Positions 51,401 to 59,941 of a stretch of 64,000 bases of DNA are shown here, in pieces. Under the pieces are notes generated by a model. The model made no database searches and was not told where the DNA came from. It saw nothing but the letters and a program-made list of their open reading frames with translations. The stretch's first letter is position 1, and every line of letters starts with the position of its first letter. The DNA comes from Mucilaginibacter endophyticus (lineage in GTDB: Bacteria; Bacteroidota; Bacteroidia; Sphingobacteriales; Sphingobacteriaceae), in the NCBI RefSeq assembly GCF_003351025.1, contig NZ_QPCG01000002.1:1319288-1383287 (forward strand), in the 5' to 3' direction. The translations under genes were made by a program, and so were the position numbers.

Positions 51401-52628
51401 TAGGATCATTCACGTAGTGTTTAACCGTGCCATCTTTATTAAATACATTAACACCGCCGCCATCGGTACCAACCCAGATATTGCCGTACTGATCTTCGTG
51501 CAGACTAAGTACAAAGTTATTGGCCAGGCTTTGTGGCGATGAGTTATGCCTGAAATGCGAAAAGCTTTCGGTACTGTGCTTGTACAGGTTTATGCCGCCG
51601 CTGAAAGCCCCAAGCCACATGTTGCCCATCCTGTCGCGGCAAATACTATAAATGGAGTTACCGTTGATACTGCCCCGGTCAATATCGTCGTGTTTGTAAT
51701 TGCTTACTTTACCTGTTGCCGGATCGAGGATATTAACGCCGTTGTTCTCAGAACCTATCCAAAGCTTACCATTCAGGTCCATGCTTAACGATAAAATGGT
51801 ATTGCCTGCAATGGTATTAGGATCGGTATCACTATGAATATAGTGCTTAAACGTGCCCGCCTCCGGAGTAAATAAATTAAGACCGCCATCTTCCGTACCA
51901 ACCCATAGCCGACCGGAATTATCTTCATAAATACTGCTTACATAAGTCCCGGAAAGGCTTGTATTCACGCCGGGTTGATTTTGGTAACTGTTAAATGTTC
52001 CTGTTTTCCTGTCGAATAGGTTTAGACCGCCGCCCAGGGTACCTACCCATAAACGATGCTTTGAATCCTCCTTCAGTGCTGTTACATCGTCATTACTTAA
52101 TGACGATGGCTTTTCATCATCATGCTTATAATGGGTGATCCTGTTTTTACGGATATCAAACCTGTCGAGCCCTCCTTTTTGGCTGGCTATCCATAATATT
52201 CCTTCGTGATCAAATATTAGCCTGTTTACAAAATTGCTTGATATGGTGTTTGAATTGGCATTGTCATGAAAGTAATGTGCAAACTTGCCGGTTTTCCGGT
52301 CAAGTTTATTCAGGCCGAAAAGTGTGGCCAGCCAAATATTGCCATCCTTATCCTCAGCAATATCCGATACCAGGTTACTGCTTAGGGAATTATCATCCTG
52401 GATACTATGTTTATAGATTACAAAGCCGTAGCCATCATAGCGGTTAAGGCCATCGCGGGTGCCAATCCACATAAAACCCCGGCTATCCTGGATGATGGTG
52501 CTTACATTAATTTGAGATAATCCCTCGCGTGTACCAATGTGTTCAAACTTAAGGTTCCTATCCTGCGAAAACCCGTTTTGAGCAACCAATAAGGCAATTG
52601 CAACAAACAAATACTTATAGCTATTCAC
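48438..52628 (-). CDS. Hybrid two-component sensor with periplasmic propeller, two receivers, no DNA-binding domain
   Basis: The 1396-residue protein has a signal peptide, about 14 two-bladed propeller repeats (recurring W-[IV]-G-T-x-x-G-[GL]-L) over residues 30-700, a Y_Y_Y domain near 720-790 and one membrane helix near 800-825. A coiled linker precedes the H-box FLATMSHEIRTPMNG, the ATPase and two receivers (ITDMSMPEMDG and LMDVQMPDMDG). Classic polysaccharide-utilisation hybrids end in an AraC domain, which is absent here. Output must go to another protein. Confidence 0.93.
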   Translation of the reverse strand: MNSYKYLFVAIALLVAQNGFSQDRNLKFEHIGTREGLSQINVSTIIQDSRGFMWIGTRDGLNRYDGYGFVIYKHSIQDDNSLSSNLVSDIAEDKDGNIWLATLFGLNKLDRKTGKFAHYFHDNANSNTISSNFVNRLIFDHEGILWIASQKGGLDRFDIRKNRITHYKHDDEKPSSLSNDDVTALKEDSKHRLWVGTLGGGLNLFDRKTGTFNSYQNQPGVNTSLSGTYVSSIYEDNSGRLWVGTEDGGLNLFTPEAGTFKHYIHSDTDPNTIAGNTILSLSMDLNGKLWIGSENNGVNILDPATGKVSNYKHDDIDRGSINGNSIYSICRDRMGNMWLGAFSGGINLYKHSTESFSHFRHNSSPQSLANNFVLSLHEDQYGNIWVGTDGGGVNVFNKDGTVKHYVNDPKNPNSLVGNYVLKITQDHSGNFWMGTWGDGLCRFDPKTGRFTSFKHDATKPGSLSNNNIYALTQTRDNRTWVGTYNGGLDLYDEKSGTFSAFRYDLNDPKSISSDRVYALLEDHNNNFWVGTFDAGLNLMDRKTGTFTRFQHDEKRNSISNNSIPDLFEDSKGQIWISTLSGLNLLNPVTKHFTAFTTKDGLPSDVIYAVREDKLGTIWVSTNNGLSNYDPVKHTFKNYTIEDGLQDEEFKSHSALQTREGRLFFGGINGFNSFTPRQILKPSVFMPLVITNFQLFNKTVKIARDKDDPSPLKQDISDTRDIRLSHKQSVITLQYAALDYSSADKKNYSYILENFDTDWNNVGSRNTASYTNLPPGDYVFKLRYQNASGLWSPASTGLKITIVPPFWMTWWFRLIVVIAIIALLYLIFKYRVKFLKAQKMVLERQVKERTESLVQMTENERVAREISEKAREEAENANKAKSIFLATMSHEIRTPMNGVIGMATLLGSTKLTTEQEEYTETIKNCGDALLTVINDILDFSKIESGNMELDEEDFDLRDCIEGVLDVFAEKASRLNLDLVYQVEHNVPVQIICDSIRLRQILINLVGNAVKFTTQGEVFISAGVKTQKGDDLELIFKIRDTGIGIPDDKLERLFKPFSQVDSSTTRKYGGTGLGLAISEKLVRLMGGDIGVQSEIGRGTTFSFTIKSKVGQQVKRNYVYLNLAELENKRVLFVDDNATNRGIIDTQLRQWKYDPVVVASGNEALKVLEQQDEKVDLLITDMSMPEMDGLQLAKAVRLKFPDMPIILLSSIGSEQGKREDTVFNAVLTKPTKHNLLHKYIVEQLKTGSGIKIEVQPVQTVFSKDFARNYPMSILIAEDNLINQKLAIHMLSKMGYSADIAENGHVALNAMVVKHYDLILMDVQMPDMDGLETTRFIRSNMQEQPVIIAMTANAMPEDRQACLDAGMNDYLSKPMKLSDLMEMLEKWGKYINGLNKTLLK

Positions 52629-52807
52629 AGTAACGGGCTGTATTAAAAATTAATAAAATTGGCTTACCTAAGCAAGAAACAAAATGGCTTATAGCTTAAC
52701 TTATACGGCCACTATTATTTATAAGTTTAAAATAGATAAAAAAAGTAACAAAACAGATACCATTAAGCAATATTGAACTCAGCAGGCCAAACCCAAAAAT
52801 CGCAACA

Positions 52808-52840
52808 TAAAAAAAGCCTCCCAGTGTTTACGGGAGGCTT
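52808..52840 (-). terminator. Rho-independent terminator after the DUF1080 gene
   Basis: Perfect 9-bp arms AAGCCTCCC (52814-52822) and GGGAGGCTT (52832-52840) with a 9-nt loop. On the minus strand the stem is followed by a T run. It ends the long minus-strand sugar operon. Confidence 0.88.
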
Positions 52841-52866
52841 ACAATATTTTTAGTTATTGATATAGC

Positions 52867-53637
52867 TTACAGCTCTCTTACCCAAATATTACGGAAGCTA
52901 AGCGGCTCGCTTTTATCGCCGTGAGCTTGTAATTTAATTGGCGATGGGCCGTGTTTTTTACCCTCGTAAGATGGTTTACCAATGTACTGTGTAGGGCCAA
53001 GCAACTCAAAGTTATTTTCAACCAACACACCATTGAAAAACACGGTAGCTCTTGCTGCTGATTTCAATGAACCATCCTCGTTAAATACAGGAGCAGTCCA
53101 GATCACGTCATAAACATTCCACTCGCCAGGTTTGCGGCCAGGGTTTGCCAACGGAATAACTTGTTTGTACAAGCTGCCTGCCATACCGTTAACGTAAGTT
53201 TTGTTTTCGTATGAATCTAAAACCTGAAGTTCGTAACCGGCATCGCCTTTACCTATTGAGGCTAAAAACACACCGCTGTTACCACGGGCTTGTCCGGTAC
53301 CGGTAATACTTGCAGGTACTTTCCATTCAATGTGCAATTGGTAATTACCAAAGCTTTTTTTGGTTTCGATGTTACCTGTAGCTTTGTTTACAGTAAGTAC
53401 ATCACCTTTTACCAACCATTTGGCAGGGGTTTTATCTTCAACAGAAACCCATTCGTCAAGGCCTTTGCCATTGAACAAAATGATGGCATCTGAAGGAGCA
53501 TCACCTAAATTTTTGCCCGGGGTAACTACTTTAGGTACCGGTTCCCAAATTTCTGTGTCTTCAGGTTTCGCATTTTGTGCGTTCGCCATGAAGCAGCTAC
53601 CTGCTAAAAGGGCGGTTAATATTAAAGGATATTTCAT
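52867..53637 (-). CDS. DUF1080 protein (3-keto-disaccharide hydrolase domain), periplasmic
   Basis: The 256-residue protein has a signal peptide (first 20 residues, cleavage near ANA) and the concanavalin-like DUF1080 domain: AIILFNGKGLDEWVS, then GNSGVFLAS and YELQVLDSYEN. Members cleave 3-keto-glycosides by hydrolysis or elimination after a dehydrogenase has oxidised carbon 3. The genes for such a dehydrogenase complex are at the far end of this cluster, so that role fits well. It is the last gene before a strong terminator. Confidence 0.88.
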   Translation of the reverse strand: MKYPLILTALLAGSCFMANAQNAKPEDTEIWEPVPKVVTPGKNLGDAPSDAIILFNGKGLDEWVSVEDKTPAKWLVKGDVLTVNKATGNIETKKSFGNYQLHIEWKVPASITGTGQARGNSGVFLASIGKGDAGYELQVLDSYENKTYVNGMAGSLYKQVIPLANPGRKPGEWNVYDVIWTAPVFNEDGSLKSAARATVFFNGVLVENNFELLGPTQYIGKPSYEGKKHGPSPIKLQAHGDKSEPLSFRNIWVREL

Positions 53638-53658
53638 CTCTATTCGGTTTTAATTGGT

Positions 53659-54534
53659 TTAAACGTGAAGTGTATCTTTCAAATATGAAGCGCTTTTCGC
53701 AATGCTCACATACGGATCGATGTTGGTAAAGTTTTCCTGCTCAACAATAAAGTGCTTAATGCCGGCCAGTTTAGCTTTACCTAATATAGTTTTAAAGTCG
53801 ATATCGCCATTGCCAATTTCTGTATTCAATTCGGCATTGGTTTTATCCCTGTCTTTAACGTGTACAAATTCAAAGCGGCCAGGGTGTTTTGAAAAGATCT
53901 CAACCGGATCTTTACCGGCGCGTACTACCCAGTAAATATCCATTTCCATGGCTACCAGTTTAGGGTCGGTGTTGTTCAATACTACATCGTAAAAAGTAGT
54001 ATCGCCAACAGGAGCCCATTCAAAGTTATGGTTATGATAACCTAACTTCAAGCCAGATTTTTTCAGGATCTCGGCTATCTTATTCATTTTATCAGCAACA
54101 CCTTTGCAATCATCAACTGTTTTAATAAAGTTGTGATTTAACGCAGGGATGATGATATGCGATTGACCAATTGTATTGGCAACTTCAATATAAGCGTTCA
54201 GATCATCAGTTTTACCTGAGCCTAAATACTCATCTAAACCGTAATGGCCGCTTGCAGTTGTTAAGCCGTTATCTTTTAAAAGCTGGCTAAATTCTTTGCC
54301 TTTTAAACCCCAGTAACCGGTTTCTTTGTTAAAACCAAAGGTTTCAACTTCTTTATAACCGGCTTTTGCTACCTGTGCAATAACACCTTTTACATCTTTG
54401 GGTAATTGATCGCGCAGGCTATACAATTGCAGGCCCACTTTATTTGTAGCTTTAGCCGATATCAACTTAGGTGCAATAACCGCACCGGCAGCAATTAATC
54501 CGGCTTGTGCTAAAAATGTTCTTCTGGTTGTCAT
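53659..54534 (-). CDS. Tat-exported TIM-barrel sugar isomerase/epimerase family protein
   Basis: The 291-residue protein has a Tat-like signal (TTRRTFLAQAG) and the AP-endonuclease-2-type barrel, with metal-ligand-type residues in LGYHNHNFEW, AMEMDIYW and FVHVKDRD. Members isomerise sugars or act on keto-sugars. A periplasmic location next to DUF1080 suggests processing of a 3-keto sugar. It lies 21 nt upstream of the DUF1080 gene. Confidence 0.86.
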   Translation of the reverse strand: MTTRRTFLAQAGLIAAGAVIAPKLISAKATNKVGLQLYSLRDQLPKDVKGVIAQVAKAGYKEVETFGFNKETGYWGLKGKEFSQLLKDNGLTTASGHYGLDEYLGSGKTDDLNAYIEVANTIGQSHIIIPALNHNFIKTVDDCKGVADKMNKIAEILKKSGLKLGYHNHNFEWAPVGDTTFYDVVLNNTDPKLVAMEMDIYWVVRAGKDPVEIFSKHPGRFEFVHVKDRDKTNAELNTEIGNGDIDFKTILGKAKLAGIKHFIVEQENFTNIDPYVSIAKSASYLKDTLHV

Positions 54535-54585
54535 GTATTTGTTTTAGTTAGTTTAGCTTTTTAGAGTGATAAGGTGATGTAAGGT

Positions 54586-55479
54586 TTAAACATCACAAAT
54601 ATGCACCGCTTTTCTGAGCGAAGCTATTTTGTCTTTTTGCTTTGGAATGAACTCTTGGGCTACAAAGCCTTTATGTCCCACCTCAACAATGGCGCGCATA
54701 ATAGCCGGGTAATATAATTCTTGAGTTTCGTCAATTTCATTGCGACCAGGAACACCACCTGTATGGTAATGCGCGATGTACTGATGATTAGCCCGGATAT
54801 TACGGATCACATCGCCCTCATCAATCTGCATATGATAAATATCATAAAGCAGTTTAAAGTTTTCAGAACCCAGCCTGCGGCAAAGTTCAGCGCCCCACTC
54901 TACCCTATCGCACTGGTAATCTTTATGGTCAATCTTGCTGTTCAGCAATTCCATAACCAATACTACATTGTGTTTTTCGGCAAGGGCAACCATTGGTTTC
55001 AAACCTTCAACGCAATTGTTCCAGCCTTCCTCGTCGGTTTTTCCGCGACGGCTGCCGCTAAAGCAAATCAGGTTTTTGTACCCGGCTTGTGCTACCAACG
55101 GAATCATTTTGGTATAATTCTCGTGCAGCTTAGCGTGAAATTGTTTGTCGCCAAAACCATCGGTCAGGTTAATTTCGGCGCCATTGCACATAGACGAGAA
55201 CAGGCCATACTTTTTCAGTGTAGGCCAGTCTGAAGGGCCAACAAGGTCAATACCTTTTATGCCGATATCTTTAGCAGCAGCACAAAGCTGATCTACGGTA
55301 AAATCGCCGTAGCACCAGCGGCATACCGCATGATTAATATTGCCTTTTAGCTTGTCATCAGCCTGCATGTGTTTTTCAGTTTCGGTAGTAAATGAAGATA
55401 ATACGCCCGACGCGCCAATAGCCGCCGTGCCCGCGATCATGCTTTTAATTGCCGAACGCCTGTTTTGATTTGATGCCAT
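54586..55479 (-). CDS. Hydroxypyruvate-isomerase-like TIM-barrel protein, exported
   Basis: The 297-residue protein has an N-terminal twin-Arg segment (NQNRRSAIKSMIAG) and the Hyi-like barrel, with CRWCYGDFTVDQLC, VLVMELLNSKIDH and LLYDIYHMQIDEGD. True hydroxypyruvate isomerases are cytoplasmic, so export argues for a different sugar substrate. It is part of the continuous minus-strand operon running to 52867. Confidence 0.85.
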   Translation of the reverse strand: MASNQNRRSAIKSMIAGTAAIGASGVLSSFTTETEKHMQADDKLKGNINHAVCRWCYGDFTVDQLCAAAKDIGIKGIDLVGPSDWPTLKKYGLFSSMCNGAEINLTDGFGDKQFHAKLHENYTKMIPLVAQAGYKNLICFSGSRRGKTDEEGWNNCVEGLKPMVALAEKHNVVLVMELLNSKIDHKDYQCDRVEWGAELCRRLGSENFKLLYDIYHMQIDEGDVIRNIRANHQYIAHYHTGGVPGRNEIDETQELYYPAIMRAIVEVGHKGFVAQEFIPKQKDKIASLRKAVHICDV

Positions 55480-55505
55480 GGTTATAATTGGTTAGTGCTG
55501 GTAAT

Positions 55506-56729
55506 TTATTCGGATGCACCCTTTTTTTCTTTGAACGACAGGAAGAATAACAGGAATACTGCTGCCGCAATTGAAGCCGGGATCAGCCAAATCATTCTCC
55601 AATCGTGACCTGCCGGGCCATTATAGTTGTCTGATATTTTACCTGCCACATAAAAGCCTATCAGCATACCAACGCCATAAGTGGCAAGGGTTATCATACC
55701 TTGCGCTGCGCTTTTGTATTGTACACCAGCTTTCGAATCGGTATAAATTTGACCAGATACAAAGAAAAAGTCATAACAAACACCGTGCAGGGCAATACCA
55801 ATTATCAGCATGAAGCTCAAATCGCCGGCATTGCCGTAAGCAAACAGCGCATAACGCACCGCCCATGCTAACATACCAACAAGTATAGTCCATTTAAAAC
55901 CAGCCCTTTTAAAGAAAATAGGCAAGCAAAGCAGGAACGCTACTTCTGAGGCCTGGCCAATGGTCATTTTACCAGTAGGATTGTTAACCTTAATATCGGT
56001 CAAGAAACTGTTGGCATTTTGATAATAAAATGCCAGCGGAATACAGATCAATATCGAGGCAACAAAGAAAATGGCAAAGTTTGGATCTTTAAGCAATTTC
56101 AACGCGTCAAGACCAAGCACCTGTCCAATGCTTACTTTTTCGCCTTTTGCAACCTTTGGAGGGGTTGCCGGTAAAGTAAAGCTGAATACACCTAAAACGG
56201 CAGATGCTATACCGGCCATCAGGAATGTGTTTTTCAGCATGCCTTTACCAATTCCATCCGGTGAATCCCAATGGAAAAGGAAGCTGATAAGTAAACCGGC
56301 CAAAATCCAGCCAATTGTACCCCACACCCTAATTGATGAAAACTCCTTTTCAGGATCAGTCATTTGATTAAAAGATACAGAGTTAACAAGCGCCAGGGTT
56401 GGCATATATAACACCATATAACCTAACACATAGGGATAAAATACAGAAACATCGGCAGCTGAATACATTTGATACATAAGGCCTGCACCTACTAAATGAA
56501 GTACACCTAATATCTTTTCGGCGTTAAAATACTTATCGGCTATTAATCCTATAATAAATGGAGCAATAATAGCGCCCCAAGATTGTGTAGAAAAAACTTC
56601 GCCGGATTGCGCGCCTGTAGCATGAAGAGTTTTATCTAAAAAAGTACCTAAAGTTACAAACCATGCGCCCCAGATAAAAAACTCCAGGAACATCATGAAC
56701 GATAGCTTTGATTTTATCCCTATGGTCAT
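55506..56729 (-). CDS. MFS transporter of the nucleoside:H+ symporter (NupG-like) family
   Basis: The 407-residue protein has about 12 membrane helices and the family start MFLEFFIWGAWFVTLG, with WGTIGWILAG in helix 5. In Bacteroidota, such carriers are often found next to sugar isomerases and Gfo/Idh enzymes and probably take up a sugar or keto-sugar rather than a nucleoside. It is 10 nt downstream of the cytochrome gene. Confidence 0.85.
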   Translation of the reverse strand: MTIGIKSKLSFMMFLEFFIWGAWFVTLGTFLDKTLHATGAQSGEVFSTQSWGAIIAPFIIGLIADKYFNAEKILGVLHLVGAGLMYQMYSAADVSVFYPYVLGYMVLYMPTLALVNSVSFNQMTDPEKEFSSIRVWGTIGWILAGLLISFLFHWDSPDGIGKGMLKNTFLMAGIASAVLGVFSFTLPATPPKVAKGEKVSIGQVLGLDALKLLKDPNFAIFFVASILICIPLAFYYQNANSFLTDIKVNNPTGKMTIGQASEVAFLLCLPIFFKRAGFKWTILVGMLAWAVRYALFAYGNAGDLSFMLIIGIALHGVCYDFFFVSGQIYTDSKAGVQYKSAAQGMITLATYGVGMLIGFYVAGKISDNYNGPAGHDWRMIWLIPASIAAAVFLLFFLSFKEKKGASE

Positions 56730-56739
56730 GAAAATTTAA

Positions 56740-57183
56740 TTATTTTTTTAATGATAGAATGTATTTAACAATTTCTTTAGCATCGCTTTCAGGCAATGAA
56801 GGGTGCGGAGTCATGGCGATGTTACCCCAGTTACCGCTACCGCCGGCAATGATCTTTTTTGCGAGCATATCAATGTTAGCATCTGAAGCATCATATTTTT
56901 TTGCAACCTCTTCAAATGCAGGGCCGATAACTTTAGTATCAACTTTATGACAAGTGCTGCAATCTAATGATGCCATTAATTTTTCGCCGGCCGATGAACC
57001 TGCAGAACCACCTGCCGGTTCGGTACCTGTTTTTGCTACAACAGTATCTGCGTTAGCATCAGCAGCTTTTGCTGATTGATTTGCACCGTTAGTGCTGTCG
57101 CTTCCACCGGTGTTTTTTGATGAATTTCCGCCGCAGGCAGCAAACGCTGCGCTGATACAAAGAATAACGAATACTTTTTTCAT
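56740..57183 (-). CDS. Lipoprotein c-type cytochrome
   Basis: The 147-residue protein has a lipobox at C17 (FAAC), a Gly/Ser/Ala-rich linker to about residue 66, then a class I cytochrome domain. Haem-binding C75-S-T-C78-H79 and a likely axial Met124 (GNIAMTP) are present. It is anchored to a membrane facing the periplasm and is a plausible electron acceptor for the GMC dehydrogenase of the cluster. Confidence 0.93.
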   Translation of the reverse strand: MKKVFVILCISAAFAACGGNSSKNTGGSDSTNGANQSAKAADANADTVVAKTGTEPAGGSAGSSAGEKLMASLDCSTCHKVDTKVIGPAFEEVAKKYDASDANIDMLAKKIIAGGSGNWGNIAMTPHPSLPESDAKEIVKYILSLKK

Positions 57184-57324
57184 AAAAGTTTAATTGTGGT
57201 TTTTGATGATAACCTTGCCGAAAATCTGCCGTTAACAAAACTTCTGCTGTTTTTCATCATGTAATTTTAATTGGGTTGGTTAATCAGGCGAAAATTACAA
57301 CTTTTTATGATATTTAAAGCCTTA

Positions 57325-58632
57325 TTAAACCGATATAGCACCTAATGAAGCGGTTTTTTTACGTGAACGCATGTAAATCACCAGGCCTATAAATGCTACG
57401 ATTAATACAACAGGGATCATAAGGGTAGTATTCAATACTTCCGGACCCGCCGCCGACCTTGCCGCGTCAAACGCTTTGGCCATCTCCGACCCTGCCGGGG
57501 CCGAACGATAAGCGTCCAGGTTTGCTCCTGCCGGTAATTTGGAAACCATGATATTATCATAGAAACCGCCCATGAACATCATATAAACAGATACGCCAAA
57601 CATGCCTGCACCACCCATCAGGTTTAAACCTACTGCACCAGTGCGTGGCAGATTTTCGGCCACAAAACCTATCATACATGGCCAGAAGAAAGCTACACCC
57701 AAGCCAAAGATCACCGCGGCGAAATAGATAGCGTCACCATGCAGGTGTACCATCAGGTAAATACCTAATGCTGATAAAACAGCAGAGATCAGTAACACGC
57801 CCTGCGGGGCTAAACGATGTACTATCGGACTTGCAAAAGCGCGACCTAATACCTGTACCGATGCAACAAAGGTTAAGATGAGTATGGCATTATCTGTAAC
57901 CGTTTTGAACAAAACATCTGTCCACTGGTTGGTGAATAATTCAGTAATAGCCGTTCCAAACATGCAGATGATCATGAATATAAACAAAGGATTTAGCAAT
58001 GCCCTGTACATATCCTCGGTGCTAACACCTGCCGATACACGTTCGGTAACCGGGAAATCCAATTTTGAGAACAGGTAACCGTATGCTATGGTTGGAATCA
58101 ACATTAAAGCAATCTCCACCTGCGAAATCCAATATGGTTTTGGCGATACGCCGTGTGCCAATGCGGTATCCAGGCCGAATACTATTAAAGTACCAATAAC
58201 GATGCCCGCCGGAAACCAAAGGTGAAAGTGATTGAGTTTGGTTGTTTTATTATCCGTAAATAATGATGCTACAAGCGGGTTGCAGGAAGCCTCAACCGTA
58301 CCATTAGCTATCCCTATCATTAAAGTAGAAAGGAACAGCGTCCAATAGCCATTGGCAAAAATGGTAAGCAGGATTCCCACCAGGTGGAAGATAAAAGCAG
58401 ACACCAGCAGTTTTTTCATGCCGATGATATCCACAATAAAACCTCCGACAATGATAGCAAGCGGAAAGCCCCAAAACGCGGTTGCCGCGATAGTGCTTAA
58501 CTGTGACGCATTCAGGTGAAATCTTACACCCTGATCGTTCAGGATCCCGGCACGGATACCGAATGACAATGAAGTTACAAGCAACGACAGGCAGCTTGCC
58601 CTGAATAGCTGTGTACGGTTAATAGTTTGCAT
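57325..58632 (-). CDS. Sugar MFS transporter (FucP-like group)
   Basis: The 435-residue protein has about 12 membrane helices, with GFPLAIIVGGFIVDIIGMKK after helix 2 and EASCNPLVASLF in helix 4, resembling fucose/glucose/galactose symporters of the FHS family. An insertion of about 45 residues precedes the last helix. It would bring a released sugar or keto-sugar into the cytoplasm, where the isomerase at 58863 can act. A CATTGCGAGG repeat separates it from that gene. Confidence 0.85.
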   Translation of the reverse strand: MQTINRTQLFRASCLSLLVTSLSFGIRAGILNDQGVRFHLNASQLSTIAATAFWGFPLAIIVGGFIVDIIGMKKLLVSAFIFHLVGILLTIFANGYWTLFLSTLMIGIANGTVEASCNPLVASLFTDNKTTKLNHFHLWFPAGIVIGTLIVFGLDTALAHGVSPKPYWISQVEIALMLIPTIAYGYLFSKLDFPVTERVSAGVSTEDMYRALLNPLFIFMIICMFGTAITELFTNQWTDVLFKTVTDNAILILTFVASVQVLGRAFASPIVHRLAPQGVLLISAVLSALGIYLMVHLHGDAIYFAAVIFGLGVAFFWPCMIGFVAENLPRTGAVGLNLMGGAGMFGVSVYMMFMGGFYDNIMVSKLPAGANLDAYRSAPAGSEMAKAFDAARSAAGPEVLNTTLMIPVVLIVAFIGLVIYMRSRKKTASLGAISV

Positions 58633-58761
58633 TTTAAATTATTTAGGTTATGATAATAATTGGTTAATTGGCTGTATCAAAATGCACTTTGCCGGTTTGC
58701 ACCAGCATGAATCCTGCCTTGTGAATCCCATCTTCAGGAAGCGGTTTCTCAAAAATAAATT

Positions 58762-58854
58762 ATGTCATTGCGAGCGTAGCGCGGCAATCGCATGCTATAC
58801 AGAGTGGCCCTGTATAGCGTGCGATTGCTTCGTCGTTCCTCCTCGCAATGACAT
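58762..58854. repeat. CATTGCGAGG dispersed palindromic repeat, copy 3
   Basis: It runs from ATGTCATTGCGAGCG to CTCGCAATGACAT. The inner part forms a long near-perfect stem: GCAATCGCATGCTATACAG at 58784-58802 against CTGTATAGCGTGCGATTGC at 58810-58828. It lies between two genes of the same strand. Confidence 0.82.
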
Positions 58855-58862
58855 GGATGGTT

Positions 58863-59915
58863 TTATATCCCTAACGTTTTCCTGTTGAACGCGTCATCAG
58901 AACCTGATGCAGCAAAATCATCAAAAGCACGCTCGGTAACACGAATAATATGATCTTTAATGAATTGAGCGCCTTCTCTTGCGCCGTCTTCAGGATGTTT
59001 AAGCGCACATTCCCATTCGAGTACGGCCCATCCTTTAAAATCATATTGTGTTAGTTTGCTGAAAATCGATTTAAAGTCAACCTGCCCATCGCCCAATGAA
59101 CGGAAACGACCGGCACGGTCAACCCAGTTCTGGTAGCCACCGTAAACACCCTGACGACCGGTTGGATTAAACTCGGCATCCTTAACGTGGAACATCTTGA
59201 TACGTTCATGGTACAGATCGATGTATTCCAGGTAATCCAGGCACTGTAATACAAAGTGCGATGGATCATACAGCAAGTTGGCACGTTTGTGGCCTTTTAC
59301 ATGATCAAGGAACATCTCGTAAGTGATACCGTCATGCAGATCTTCACCCGGATGGATCTCGTAGCAAAGGTCGATACCGTTTTCTTCGTAAACATCCAGT
59401 ATCGGTGTCCAGCGTTTGGCCAGTTCTTCAAAAGCGGTTTCTACAATACCGGCAGGGCGTTGAGGCCATGGATAAACCATTGGCCAAAGCAGCGCGCCGC
59501 TAAAGGTAACCGAAGCGTTTAAACCTAAATTTTTTGATGCCTGCGCTGCATATTTCAATTGCTGAACAGCCCATTTCTGCCTTTCGGTCGGGTTGCCACG
59601 TAGATGTTCAGGTGCAAAACCATCAAATAAGGTATCATAAACCGGGTTTACCGCAACAAGCTGACCTTGCAGGTGAGTTGATAGTTCGGTGATTTCTAAA
59701 CCCGCAGCATTAACAATACCTTTAATTTCATCAGCATAAGTTTTGCTTTCGGCAGCCTTTTGCAGGTCGATAAAGCGTGCATCAAGCGTTGGCAGCTGTA
59801 CACCTTTATAGCCCAAACCTGCTGCCCACTGGCAGATGGATTCAAGGCTGTTAAACGGTGCCGCGTCGCCAATAAATTGTGCTATAAATATGGCAGGTCC
59901 TTTTATAGTGGTCAT
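58863..59915 (-). CDS. Cytoplasmic TIM-barrel sugar isomerase/epimerase
   Basis: The 350-residue protein has no signal peptide. The barrel has metal-site motifs GIDLCYEIHPGEDLHDG, NLLYDPSHF and MFHVKDAEF, as in xylose-isomerase-like epimerases found beside Gfo/Idh dehydrogenases. It is 26 nt downstream of the Gfo/Idh gene at 59942, which suggests consecutive steps on an imported sugar or keto-sugar. Confidence 0.9.
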   Translation of the reverse strand: MTTIKGPAIFIAQFIGDAAPFNSLESICQWAAGLGYKGVQLPTLDARFIDLQKAAESKTYADEIKGIVNAAGLEITELSTHLQGQLVAVNPVYDTLFDGFAPEHLRGNPTERQKWAVQQLKYAAQASKNLGLNASVTFSGALLWPMVYPWPQRPAGIVETAFEELAKRWTPILDVYEENGIDLCYEIHPGEDLHDGITYEMFLDHVKGHKRANLLYDPSHFVLQCLDYLEYIDLYHERIKMFHVKDAEFNPTGRQGVYGGYQNWVDRAGRFRSLGDGQVDFKSIFSKLTQYDFKGWAVLEWECALKHPEDGAREGAQFIKDHIIRVTERAFDDFAASGSDDAFNRKTLGI

Positions 59916-59941
59916 GTTTTTTGTTTTAAGTAGATGATGAA

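Noticed and set aside
48438..52628. Classic hybrid two-component system with AraC output
   Set aside because: The C-terminus ends with a second receiver domain, and no AraC-type helix-turn-helix is visible.
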